A stretch of DNA of 64,000 nt from Hymenopus coronatus (Eukaryota; Arthropoda; Insecta; Mantodea; Hymenopodidae). The stretch lies in assembly GCA_030762935.1 (NCBI GenBank), contig CM060888.1, positions 116,323,468-116,387,467 of the forward strand, given 5' to 3'. The position numbers and the translations under genes were made by a program. The notes under the pieces are model-generated. The model was given only the letters and a program-made list of their open reading frames with translations. It searched no databases and was not told the origin of the DNA. Shown piece by piece: positions 48,033-59,288 of this stretch. How positions within the stretch are numbered: the stretch's first letter is position 1; each line of letters starts with the position of its first letter.

Positions 48033-48712
48033 CTTTTTATTTTCTCTGTTATGTACATAGTAGGTATACACGATATTGCATTCCAACCTAAAATTCGATA
48101 TAAAGATTTCAGTGGAAGTACACATTAAATGTTCCGTGAATAAAATTAAAACATTTTTAGAAATTGGCTCATGTGTCTGTGTGCAGCATAACTTAAACTA
48201 GGCATTTAAGTTCCGCATCTTCTCACGATGCAACACAAAGATTTTCAACAAAACCTCTCTAACTCAAACTACTGTTTACTGAATGATTGCTCAAATTTAT
48301 TGAGGTTCTGAGAAATGGCTCTATCGATTTTGATTAAAATTCTATCTGTTAAATATATTTTCATGAGAAATAAAATGTGTAAGGTGAATATTCTAGGAAT
48401 AGCTTGTGAATTTCTCTTTATATGGAATGACTGTGGCATAACTAATAAACGGTAAGAGATAAAGAAACTCTCATATGTAAAAAATTGAGATGTCGTTTAA
48501 GTACACTATGTGTATATATACTTGTTATTGTTTATTGTCGTGGTCATGTAAAGAGAATAGCGTTCAGCTTTTAAATTATTTGACTATCGCTTAAGCTTAC
48601 TGCATTTATTACTCATTTCGTATCGACATGAAGAAGAGGAATGCCCTTTTTATGAATTTTTTGTTTAAGAATGGGCAGAGAAAAGGAAGAACATAGTGCA
48701 TATGTATTACAC
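48033..48712 (+). repeat. Family H repeat, diverged
   Basis: TTTTTATTTTCTCTGTTATG, a half hairpin (ATGTACATAGTAGGTATA), a very short GT tract (GTGTCTGTGTGC), then the body with many substitutions and a degraded tail. Confidence 0.7.
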
Positions 48713-49547
48713 GATGCAATATGCTATTGCTGCACTAATTTTAAAACTGAAGTATTAATATATCGCCTTCATGAAATGAAACGTTTTCCTTTTTGTCATA
48801 ATAAGGCTTCCTGTTGATACGTGCAGTTTGATTAAAATAAGTGCCTGAAAAACTAGGCATAATATGTATAACAGGTTGTTCCGCATTACAGATTGTAACG
48901 TGGTAGAATTTACCCTGGAAGAGTGCCAGAAACGGGACAATCTCTTCTAACGCTCCGTCCTTTTTCACTGCTCTTCCTCTTCTGCGGTTATGAACTCATC
49001 TCAGCCACAACACTTTCTCATGTATACATCATTAGATATAGTTGCTTAACCTAACAAACCAAAAGTGAACTTCATTGTTGTATAACTTAGTATATTACAC
49101 GTGTGACGATATTTTTACTTGGCACTGTATTAAACACAATTTATGGTTTTCAGCACATTTTGGAACAATCCTGAATTTACTTATATTATTAAAAATCATA
49201 CATTAATTGCTGCAATGGATAGCGTGTAAAACTATTCGATTAACGTCAGAAAACTTCATTCTAGCAAAATAATCCTCGTGTACATGCCTAAAATTTAATA
49301 AAATGGCAAATAAATAATTACACAACGCGTCAGGTAATTACCATTCTTCCAATGGACGAAATGCTACACTCAGCAGATATTTCTTCCCCTTACACACTCT
49401 CACTCTACATTTGTTTCTTCATTTGATTTTACAGCACTTTCACCTCTGTAAGATAGCCAATGTGTCACTAGGCGACGCTAATAACAGAAGTATTTGCGCT
49501 GCCTGCTAGACTATTCCACATTTGATTCAGTTTAACCCTTTGTTGCT
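48713..49547. other. Unique DNA, nothing recognised
   Basis: Two overlapping minus frames (48741-48968) have no motif. Confidence 0.4.
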
Positions 49548-50397
49548 TGTCGATAAGTTCCGTTTATTTTAAGCGTAACTATACAAATAGCGTTGTACCC
49601 TAGGATTAATTTCATGTTATATTAACCTTCAACCATAAACGATAAGTAATCAAAACTGTTTTATACTGTAAAAATCTGATGTGTACCACTCACATGACTT
49701 TCTCTATATCCCTACAACAAATTATTGTTAAAAAGCTTATACTTCTATTAACTTCATGGTAATCAGTAAAATATTAGCAGAAATAGCCATATTACTTGCT
49801 TCCTTGTAAGTAGAGGTGAAATAAGGGAGTACCATAGTTTAAAGTGATAGTCAAAAGCTGGTTGCTATGTCACTGAAGTTCCTTTGTTTGTATGGACAGC
49901 TGTTGACAAATTCCTGTATGAGAAATGTATAAGTTTTCATAGCAGAAACCAAAATAAGGAATGCCACAAAAACGACGAACTCCACGAAAAAATTTCTGTA
50001 ACATAAATTGTGTGTTTAAACGTGCTCCACATTTTTGTGTAGTAAGTTTTTGTCCATCTCTTACGGTTTAGCAGTTATTCAAAATTTGGTAAAATTCAGC
50101 CAGAATAAACTACTCTTCAGAGGCTATTCCCAGAAAATTCAAGATATACATTTTATTTGTCAGGTAAATATCTTTAATATACGAAATTTTAATCAAAATC
50201 GTTAAAGCCATTTTTGAGAAAATCAAAATTTTCGAAAAAAGTTCCATGTAAAGGGTAGTTTGGGGTTGGGGGATTTTTCTCAAAATCTTCATGTCGTATC
50301 CCTGGAAGATACTAAACTTAAATACCAAGTTTGGTATTTTACCTACTTTTCGTTTTTGAGTTATCGTGTTCACAGTCACATGGACAGACGGACACAT

Positions 50398-50448
<51 letters not shown>

Positions 50449-50690
50449 CCTTTTTTCGAAAATGCTTTTTTTAGATAAAGGGGACCCTAAAACATATATT
50501 TCCCGTGAAATCTCGGTATCGAATTTTTTGGAAGAGTGCAATACATTCTCTATACACTATGTACATAGCGCCTATAGAGAAAGTAAAAATATATAAAATT
50601 TGTGCCCTAAAGTGCAGTGATTTTTTTAAATAAATAGAAGAGAAAACCGACATAACTATAGCCAAATGTAACCCCATTAACACTCTACGG
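49548..50690 (+). repeat. Low-copy repeat G, split by family H insertion
   Basis: The flanks 49548-49669 (TTATTTTAAGCG, CTAGGATTAATTTCATGTTA, AACCTTCAACCATAAACGA) and 50591-50690 (CTAAAGTGCAGTGATTTTT, CAAATGTAACCCCATTA) together match the uninterrupted sequence at 56961-57172. A family H copy sits between them. It is probably an unrelated interspersed repeat or a segmental duplicate. Confidence 0.8.
49670..50590 (-). repeat. Family H repeat, full length, ends defined
   Basis: The ends are AAAAATCTGATGTG and GAGAAAGTAAAAAT, both bounded by comparison with the empty paralogous site at 57.0 kb. The CA tract of about 45 bp is at 50400-50446 and the hairpin ACACTATGTACATAGCGCC near 50560. It is the reference copy for the family. 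Confidence 0.95.
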
Positions 50691-51794
50691 TACACAGCCA
50701 AGCTGGAAAAGCTACAGTAAATGCAATACAAAACTATATACCGGGCTTGTAACTAATATGTATTAAGAAACCACAGGAGCCGGAGAGAGAGTGAAAGAGG
50801 AGAAACTTCAATGGTTAGTTTGGTTTTTCAGTAATACAGAAAGTGCTCATAGTTTTCCCTGGCTTAATTAAGATTAACGAATGTCTGTTACCATGATAAT
50901 TATTCCGAGGGGAAGGTAGAGATATAAGTATTTAATGACAGCAAGTATGAGTGAAAAGCTGAAATTAAATTACCCAAAGGAAATTGTAAGCATGAGAGTT
51001 CTTCGTAAGCTAATTGCTACAATGCAAATATGATGCCATTGTTATATATTTCTGGAATAATAACATACCACTAAATTGGCTATAAAGCCTAAAATTGAAC
51101 TGCCTAAAAAGGAACTAACAACTGATTAAATTAAGGTAAAATAATATTTTAATTTCTTTGAGTTTTAATTTATAACTGAAATAATGAATATAACTGGTCG
51201 ACTGTTATTAAAAGAGAACAGTGTCATTCCCCCAAACTGTGTTATTTATGGGTTCGATATAAGTGTGTTAATTTATACATGTTATAGTGAACATTGATAT
51301 ATTTTATCATCACATAACATCCCAATTGTTTTTCCTTAAAATATAATGACTATTCTAATGGCATGAAACATGCAGTACGAAAAAAAATTCTAAAATGTTG
51401 TTTCTCTTGGTCATATTTTCTATTTTAATTAAGAGATAGAGGTAAAAGTGTATTTGAAGGAAGGTAAAGTTACAAAAATATGCGTTAAAATCTAAAAAAT
51501 AAAATATAAAAGAGTTCCAAACGGGAGGAAAGCACCGCGAAAACACAAATAACACCCTTCAAAACGACAATCAAAACCTATACTTTTCTGGACTACACCG
51601 ACCCAAAATGCATATATTATATTCGTTGTGGTCTTCGGGCAGAATAGAGGCACTAATTTTCCTTAATAATTACTGCAGAAATTACAGTGCGAGAACAATG
51701 CCATTATTGTACTTTTAGTATAGTCACTAACGTTATTTGCTTGCTGCATCTTTCTTATGTTAAGTAAAACCGCAGATTAGACTTTAAAAATATT
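50691..51794. other. AT-rich DNA, nothing recognised
   Basis: No frame or repeat match. Confidence 0.4.
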
Positions 51795-51995
51795 TCTTAT
51801 TGTATTTTTTGATAGTATTTAACTCCAATGGGCACCGGGGGAATGTGATGGCAGGGGAAACCAGAGAACCCGGGGAAAACCCGCCCCTGCACCGCTTTGT
51901 CCACCACAAAACTTACATGCGGTCGCTTGAGATCGAACCCGGGCCGGCTAGGAGAGAGGCCAGAGGTCTAACCACTCGGTCACGGCGCGGCCTGT
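51795..51995 (-). repeat. SINE family A, complete with tRNA head
   Basis: On the minus strand it starts with CCGTGACCGAGTGGTTAGA (A box) and CCCGGGTTCGATCTC (B box). The body follows with GGTGGACAAAGCGGTGCAGG and GGGTTTTCCCCGGG, and it ends GAGTTAAATACTATCAAAAA. It is the best copy of the family. Confidence 0.85.
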
Positions 51996-52205
51996 TTTTG
52001 TATTGTATAGGTGAAAATCTCACACCGCTTTTTTATATTATGAGTTCGCTCATCACCAAAATTCGCGTTTTTACGTCAAGTCAAGAATACAATTCAAAAG
52101 AATAAGCCTCCTAGATCCCTAGTCGAATCAAAGCCCAAATTACAGGAATAGAAAAATGAACGTAGGAGAGATAAGTATCAGTTATTTTCTTATAAACAAC
52201 ATCCT

Positions 52206-53076
52206 TAAAAAATCTGATGTGTTCAATTCACATGACTTTCTCTACATCTCTACAACAAATTATTGTTAAAAAGCTTATTCTTCTATTTACTTCATGCTAA
52301 TCGAGAAAAAAATTAGCAGAAAGGGTCTTATTACTTGCGGCCTTGTAATTAGAAGGGAAATAAGGGAGTACCGTATGTTAAATTGATTGTCAAACTTTTT
52401 AAAAGCTGGTTGCTATATGATTGGAGTTCCTTTGTTTGTATGGACAGGAGTGGACAAATTACCATGAGAAAAGGACAAGTATTTTAGAGTTGAAAACAAT
52501 AAAAAGGAATAGCTCATAAACGGTCAAATCCACGAAAAATATACATAAATTATGTGTTTTGACGAGCTCTACACTTTTGTTAAGTACGTATTTGCCTATC
52601 CCTTACGATTTACCAGGTATGCAAAACTCCGCAAAATTCATACAGAATAAACATGTCTTCTGGGGCTATTCTCAGAAAATTCAAGATATACCTTTATTTG
52701 TCATGTAATAACCCTAATATACCATATTTCATTCAAAATCGTTAGAGCCATTTTCGAGAAAATCAAAATTTTCGAAATGTGTTCTACATAAAGAGTAGTT
52801 TGGGGTGTGACGATTTTCTTGAAAACCTTCGTGTCGCATTCTTGGAAGATACTGAACTTAAATAACAAGTTTGGTATTTAATGGACTTTTCGCTTTTCAG
52901 CTATGTTGCTCTCTCACAAACACACACACACAGACACATATTTCTAAGAATAATTTTTTTTTGGATTCAGGGGTTCAACATATATTTCCGGTGAAATCTC
53001 GGTATCGAAATTTTGGGAGTAATACAATACCTTCTGTATACACTATGTACATAGTTCGTATAGAGTAAGTAAAAAT
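52206..53076 (-). repeat. Family H repeat, full length
   Basis: TTAAAAAATCTGATGTG starts the copy, a short CACACACACAC tract lies at 52918-52933, and the hairpin ACACTATGTACATAGTTCG and GTAAGTAAAAATAT end it. Confidence 0.92.
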
Positions 53077-53839
53077 ATCCACTAGGTAAGGTTTTGAGTG
53101 GTGAATAAGGGATCAATGAAACCATACGTTAGCTGAAAGGCGTTCGCATGTAATTATGAGATTAATATCTCTTACAAAAGTTATTGTTTTTAAATTGGAA
53201 ATCAGAAATCTATCGATTAGATTTCAGTGTGCAAATTTAATATTTCTTCTGCTGTTGCTAGGAGAGCGATTTTTTTTTTTACTACTAAGGAACTCCAAAT
53301 ATAGCTTTGGTTGTTGTTCTCCACTCACTGGCAAAGTTTTGTTGTGAGGTGTGGCAATGAGGCACCTGGAGTACGTGATCGTGTCGATGAGCATGGCAAC
53401 CAAAGCGTGAATCCCTAAAAACCACTCTGTCACTGGATCATCCCTCCACACAAAGAAAAGTTCGTGCCGAGGTGACTGTTCTTCCATAACGAACTCTCAA
53501 GATGCACAGTCATTAGCATTTTATGATTGAACATTTCATCCGATCGTTTTTGCCAGTAGTTTTTCTCCACGCCTATAACTTCATTTAGCAACTAAGGTGG
53601 TGTAAGAAACTAATATAAGGTAGGAATTGCACAGAATGGAGTAAGTAAGTTTATCCTACAGATACTTGTAATACACACCGTTGCTATGCAGAAACAACAT
53701 AAGAAAACTTGGACTTTAAATCAAAGTGATAGTTATTAGCAACGGGTGAATAAAGTAAACACAGTTCACTCGTAGCTCCGGTAACAAGTGGGATAAAGTA
53801 AATAAATAAATGGTTGATACCTACAAATTTTCTATAACC
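53077..53839. other. Unique DNA with unrecognised minus-strand ORF
   Basis: An 87-codon minus frame at 53224-53487 begins MEEQSPRHELFFVWRDDPV and includes a hydrophobic stretch (FLGIHALVAMLI). No family is recognised. It could be a coding remnant or chance. Confidence 0.2.
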
Positions 53840-54175
53840 ATTTAACAGCAACATTTTATTCTTTAACTACATTACTTACTTTAAGAAAAGCCAACACCTT
53901 GGAAATTATTGATATATCTACGTCTTCGAACACGTTTAATGTCGATTTTAACATAGAATATTTGCTCTACAGAGAAGAAGATTTGCAACTTGGAACATTT
54001 CTTCGTATCTACTAATCCTTAAATTGCTGAAACTCATTTTCGTGTAATTTCTGTGAAATCGACGGTAATAAAGCCTCAACTGCTTCTTTTGCTCCATTTA
54101 ATATATCGTTTGAAACCGATATATTAACGTTCTCAAAGTCCATCGTAAACTTAATAAATTTGAACATAGTAGCAA
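53840..54175 (-). pseudogene. Crypton-like tyrosine-recombinase N-terminal relic
   Basis: Minus-strand readings give SNDILNGAKEAVEALLPSIS followed by QKLHENEFQQFKD and a stop. After a frame change comes SSL, a stop where Trp is usual, then SKYSMLKSTLNV, EDVDISIISKVLAFLK. This order (helix with LLP, K..Y/H..E...F, then SxYSMLKSTL and I.KFLAFLK-like helix) is that of the SAM-like N-terminal domain of Crypton-type tyrosine recombinases common in arthropod genomes. The catalytic R-H-R-Y half is not found. The 76-codon frame at 54012-54242 holds the first part. Confidence 0.5.
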
Positions 54176-54981
54176 TAAAAACAAAATTAGTATTCATACA
54201 TAACCTACCATATTTTATAACCATAAGAACTCCGCAATTCAATACCTTATACCTTATTCAATTTATTAACTATCTGTTGTGACATCATTAATTGTATATT
54301 TGTCACATATTAATTTATCGTATCTGTAGGATAAAATAATGTATTATACAAATGTACAAACCTCTATTATCCACTTGTATAAAACATAGCTGTTATCATT
54401 TGTGATGTCTTCCTTTTCTCACAGCATGGATGTTGTCTTCAGCAATGTATTTCTTAGAGCATGCGCACATAATACTCACTGTGATCGTTATGATCATAGA
54501 TCTAATTATGGAACTGTGATCGTCGCAACATCGCTTATAATTATCACACATCTAATTGTGGAGGCCATCTACCACCATCCACAACATCTACACCCATAAC
54601 TAATCTTAATCCAACATCGAGGTCACAATCTTCTCTTTCAATAAGAACTCTTAAAAAAAATGATGCTGTTATCCCTAAGGTAATTTAATCTTTTAATCAT
54701 TATCAATGGATCACATAACTAATCATTATATTAAATCTTAAAAAGAGTTTTATTTATGTCTTAATCACCCCAATCAAATAAATTTTACAATAATTGATTC
54801 TCTTCCAGAAGGCAATAGTCATAGCTCCGTGGCGTAGAATTTTACCCATGTCTTTCTGACTTTGTCTTCATCGATGTCTGCCTCTAGCTGGGCTGTGAGT
54901 GATACTATTTAGTTTGACTTATAGCTCTTCCGTTAGCTAGAACGTAAGCTAATCTCTAAGAATTTTTAGAGGCTCATTACT
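54176..54981. other. AT-rich DNA, nothing recognised
   Basis: The upstream half of the reading frame of the recombinase relic and unique AT-rich DNA. No other motif. Confidence 0.4.
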
Positions 54982-56009
54982 CTTTTTACTTTTTCTACAT
55001 GTACGATGTACATGGTGTATAGAGAAGGTATTGTATTACACCCAAAAATTTGATACCGAGATTTCACCGGAGTCCAAAAGAATATTTTTAGGAAAAGGTC
55101 CATATGTACATAACTCCAAAACTAAAATACGGTTATCACCCCAAATTACACTTTACATGGAAACATTTTTGAAAATTTGGATTTTTTCAAAATGGTTCAA
55201 ACGATTTTGATTAAAATACCGTATATTAAAGCTAAATAGCTTTAAATACACGAAAAACATGTTACATGACAAACAAAATGTATATCTTGAATTTTCTGGG
55301 AATAGCCCCTGAAGATATTCTTATTCTGGATGAATTTTGTAGTATTTTGCATAACTGCTATCCGCTGGAGATTTACAAAAACTTACTTGAAAATGTAGAG
55401 TTTGTTAAAACACACAATATATTCTATATACGTTTTTATCGTGGACTTAGCCTTTTTTGAGATATTTATATATATATATATTTTAGCTTAAAGTTCTTTA
55501 ACCTAGTTGGTCATATTGGACGATGAATGAAATTGGTGAAATAATGCTCAAATAATCTCGGGGTCCATGGAGCTTAAAGTTACTCACATTCACCTTCTCA
55601 GGATAAGGGAAAACCCCGAAAAAATCTTATCCAAGTAACTCACCCTAAGCGAGATTCGAACTCACGACCTTTTGAATGTGAGGCAGACACGCTACCACCA
55701 CACTACCCAGGCGAGTATTTTCTTGATATTGGTTTCAGTTTTAAGTACATATAATAATTTTATCATACGGGAATTTCTCATACAAACAAAGGAACGTCAC
55801 TCATATAGCAACAACTTTTTAAAATATTTGACTATCGCTTTAGTGTATGATACTCCCTTATTTGCCTTCTACTTACAAGTAAGCAAGTAATAAGACCCCT
55901 GCTAATTCCCCGATTAGCATGAAGTAAAGAGAAGAATAAGCTTTTTAACAAGAATTTGTTGCAGAGATGTAGAGAAAGTCATGTGAATGGAACACATCAG
56001 ATTTTTAAG
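54982..56009 (+). repeat. Family H repeat interrupted by SINE
   Basis: CTTTTTACTTTTTCTACATG and the hairpin ACGATGTACATGGTGTATAG start the copy. The GT tract is lost. A body segment is followed by a short (TA)n, a nested family B SINE (55497-55714), then GATATTGGTTTCAGTTTTAA through to CACATCAGATTTTTAAG. Confidence 0.9.
55497..55714 (-). repeat. SINE family B, complete, nested
   Basis: On the minus strand: CCTGGGTAGTGTGGTGGTAG and CGTGTCTGCCTC (A-box region), GTGAGTTCGAATCTCG (B box), then TTAGGGTGAGTTACTTGG, TTTTCGGGGTTTTCCC, CTTTAAGCTCCATGGACCCC and CATTCATCGTCCAATATGAC. It is the reference copy of family B. Confidence 0.92.
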
Positions 56010-56389
56010 AATCGCGTTCTGTATTTTCAATGCGTGTCCATTGCTTTATCGTTAGATGTTCTCCTATGAGTTCCAGTCCGTTAGTTAAATCTGAAAATTC
56101 ACCTCTCTCAAAGAGTCGTATCGTATTTTCAGTGAACTTTGATGGAGATTCTGGATGTCAAGCATAGATTTATTGTGCTTCTGTTCGTTCTTTATGTGAG
56201 CTGTAGAGAATTTTTAGTGGTCTATAGAGTTATTTTCAGATATCACAACCAGTATAGTCATGGCTTTCATTTATTGAGTACTGCTATGTCTTCTTTTACC
56301 ATTGTTCTTCCTTTGCGGAAGATTACTGTATGTCTTGTCTATGATTTATAGCTCATTGGTTTCTGCCCATGTGGCTAAATCAACTTTTT
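56010..56389. other. Unique DNA, nothing recognised
   Basis: A 70-codon plus frame (56139-56351) without motif. Confidence 0.35.
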
Positions 56390-56960
56390 TCAAGGTACTG
56401 ACGAAGGCCACCACACAAAGTTACTGATCCTGCGCTACCAGAGGATCAGTGTGGTTTTAGGTGAAACCACATCGCCCTAATAGCGCTAAGAAATCTGTTA
56501 GAGAACATGCATATACAAATATAGCAACGGAAGGGAAAACTCTAAAGTATTAATTGCAGAAGATTCGAATATTTTTGACAGAGTAAACAGGAACACTCTA
56601 TATGGAGACTCAGAAAAGTAATACGAACTATGGACTGGTGATCAACATTCTAGCATAGAACCACATCCAGATGATTGAAGAATAAAATATTTTTTTTTTA
56701 AAGTTAATAGACTGGTTAGATTAAAATGAATCACCTAAATGAATGGTACACTACAGGAAAATTCCTAACTCCACTATTATTCAATGTAATATTGAATATA
56801 GATGGGACGACATAGTCTCATCAATACGAATCCAGCAATGAGTGCAAATGTACATATACGTGCTAATAATGCTATCGCACTACCCATATTTTTCTCAAAA
56901 TTGGATAATAGCAACATTTTCGCTAATTGTAATTAAACACTAAAAACGCCTTCGCATTTA
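56390..56960 (+). pseudogene. LINE reverse transcriptase relic
   Basis: Plus-strand readings in changing frames give LPEDQCGFR followed by NHIALIALRNLLENMHIQ, then AEDSNIFDRVNRNTLYG, then TGKFLTPLLFNVILNIDG. These correspond to the CGFR-..T.DHI helix, the D.EKAFDRV/NR motif and the GC-LSPLLFN motif of LINE reverse transcriptases, in correct order and spacing. The YADD region is not legible. Many stops show great age. Confidence 0.6.
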
Positions 56961-57172
56961 ACTGGCTGTCGGTACCTAAAGTTGCGCTTGTTTTAAGCGT
57001 AGGAATACAATTAGGTTGTGCTCTAGGATTAATTTCATGTTATACTAACCTTCAACCATAAACGAGTAGTAATCAAGTCTATTTTATAGTGTAAAATGTA
57101 TATATTTTTTGACCTAAAAGTGCAGTGATTTTTAAGTAACATAACTACAGTCAAATGTAACCCCATTAGCTT
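56961..57172 (+). repeat. Low-copy repeat G, uninterrupted
   Basis: TGTTTTAAGCGTAGG, CTAGGATTAATTTCATGTTA, CCTTCAACCATAAACGAG, AAAAGTGCAGTGATTTTTAA and GTCAAATGTAACCCCATTAG. It matches both flanks of the family H copy at 49.7 kb and lacks the insertion. Confidence 0.85.
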
Positions 57173-57889
57173 CCAAGAATCACACTGATTATTTTACTTG
57201 GGCGCACCCCGTCCTTTATCACAGTCACTGGGTTTTGAACTTGCAACATTTGCCTTGGAATTGATCACCTAATGCTCATGGTCATTTGAACCACTTTTTT
57301 TTTGGTAGTGCCTTTGGCAGGATTATGAAAACTGGTTTAGAAGAATTTAAACTTTTAATTGGGATGAGAAGGATTAATAAAGGATCTACATTTATTTTCA
57401 TTTATATTTTCTCTATTATTTTATGTAATAATTTTATAGGTTTATTACCATAAATTCCAGTTTTAAACTTGAAATAAAGGAAAAGCAGCATATGCACTAT
57501 ACTAATGCAGGCAACTAAGGGTTAATTTAATCTGCTATTTATTCCGGATTTATGTGCGGTACATGATATATGTTAAAAGATTTTCATTGAGAGTTTTGTA
57601 AGAATCGTGTTGCCCAGTGGAAGGCGTGCTGAGGCAACTTGAAATCCAGGAGCGTTATGGAGTTTTTGCATTAGGGTTGAAGAAACTATCTGTAACAACT
57701 CAAGAAAATCTAAAAAAGATATGTATGGGCCCCGTTATGAAATTGCCACGTACTGTATTTTGTATTTTCTCCCTTCTGTAAGACATGTTCTGTGGTGAAA
57801 TGTACTTTACTCATATCATCTTGATTTTATAATTTTCCTTTCACTTGGGTTCATCTTTTAATTTTTAAAAAGTATTAGAATCAGATTGT
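57173..57889. other. AT-rich DNA, nothing recognised
   Basis: No frame or repeat match. Confidence 0.4.
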
Positions 57890-58055
57890 TTTTAGTTTAA
57901 CGGCCTTTAACCTAGTAGGCCATATCGGAGGATCAATAAAATTGATTAAATGATGCTCAAATGAGCCCAGGGTCAGTGGAGCTTAAAGTTACTTGACAAC
58001 CTTGGAAAAACCCTTTATCCGAGATAACTCATCCTAACCGAATTTCGAACTAGGT
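57890..58055 (-). repeat. SINE family B
   Basis: On the minus strand: GAAATTCGGTTAGGATGAG (B-box remnant and start of body), AACTTTAAGCTCCACTGACC, TCATTTGAGCATCATTTAA and GATATGGCCTACTAGGTTAAA. The head is truncated at the B box. Confidence 0.75.
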
Positions 58056-58199
58056 AGCTGTTGAAAGAAGAATTATTTCGTCCGTTTTAGGTTAATAGAT
58101 TTTTTCTTGTCTCACTTCGGTCGTACATGTTTTTTATCTGTTGCGTCCGGGAGAATATTTTTTCACAGACTCTTAGAATAAATTACAATAGCGATAAAG

Positions 58200-58370
58200 G
58201 CCGCTTAGGGTGAGTTACCCGGATAAGATTTTTTCGTGGTTTTCTCTTATCCTATGAAGACAAAGCCAAGTAGCCAAGTAGCCTTAAGTTCCATGAACCC
58301 CGAGATCATTTGAGCATCACCAATGCCATTCATCGTCCTATAATATGACCAACCAGGTTAAAGTACCTAA
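58200..58370 (+). repeat. SINE family B, opposed to neighbour
   Basis: CGCTTAGGGTGAGTTACCCG, TTTTTTCGTGGTTTTCTC, TTAAGTTCCATGAACCCCG and TATGACCAACCAGGTTAAAG. It carries a small tandem duplication, AGCCAAGTAGCCAAGTAGCC. It is arranged head-to-head with the copy at 57890. Confidence 0.8.
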
Positions 58371-58611
58371 TGCTACAAAAAGAAATAGCGATAGTTTTAT
58401 TGGGCAGCCGCAGGAATATGATGGTTGGAGAATTCACGGACTCAAAATGGTTGAAAACCACTGGTGTAGTTAATCATTTATACGAGAGTTATTTTCACAC
58501 TTGAACATAAAATTCATTTGAAAATTATATTATATTTTCAGGCAGATGCTTTTGATGCAGAAATGGTTCACGAACTTCAGTTCGATATTACAGTTATGTA
58601 ACTCAACAGTC

Positions 58612-58877
58612 TTCCTCTGTGGTGTAGGGGTAACATGCTAGCTTCTGGCTCCCCGGGTTCAAACACTGGGTGATGGATTTTGTGGGCATCAAAATCCTTA
58701 GCATGACTTTCATCGGAAGGGAAGTAAAGCCGTTGGTCCCTTGTGGTAGATTCACGGCACTAAAAGAACCTCAAGCCTGATAAAGATGCCTCTGAGCAAA
58801 ATTAAGCGGTGTTTCACGACCAATGTAGAATGGTACGCTGAAAACCTCAGTAGCTAAAGAGCGTCCATAAATAATAC
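58612..58877 (+). repeat. SINE family E, complete
   Basis: The tRNA-like head TGTGGTGTAGGGGTAACATG (A box) and CCGGGTTCAAACACTGG (B box) leads to ATCAAAATCCTTAGCATG, GGGAAGTAAAGCCGTTGGTC, TAAAAGAACCTCAAGCC and the end AAAGAGCGTCCATAAATAAT. The AAGTAAAGCCGTTGGTCCC core resembles conserved cores of known insect SINEs. Confidence 0.85.
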
Positions 58878-59288
58878 CTAGCTTAAATTCCAATAACTGA
58901 ACAGGAATGTGTTAAAATCACATACACTTCAAATAAAATACGGACTACTACTTTTCAAATTTGTTTATATACGACGGAATAGTAAATTTTCTTAGCTTCC
59001 TTGCTGATTAACCAGTATTTCACTAATTGTGATTTAATTTCAGTACGTATGTATAGATGTAAGTTCATTAGTGAATTTGCTACGCACTGTTCCTGAGATA
59101 GGTTACAACTATGTCATCTAAGAGTACAAAATCATCTATCATTTGTGCAAGTAATGTCATCAGTAGCGTTTCGATAATTCAGGAGTGAGTTTCAACCTTC
59201 AATCGCCCTAGCCTTGTCCTGTATACAAGAGAACAGGCAAAGCCTTCTAATACATAATATATATCCTTTTTGATAAGATTTTAAATAA
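58878..59288. other. AT-rich DNA, nothing recognised
   Basis: No frame or repeat match. Confidence 0.4.

Noticed and set aside
51900..51995. tRNA gene on the minus strand
   Set aside because: It has good A and B boxes but is followed by the family A SINE body and lacks a proper acceptor stem.
53224..53487. Host exon (87-codon minus frame)
   Set aside because: No recognised domain, no clear splice sites and no upstream exon. It is noted only as an unrecognised ORF.
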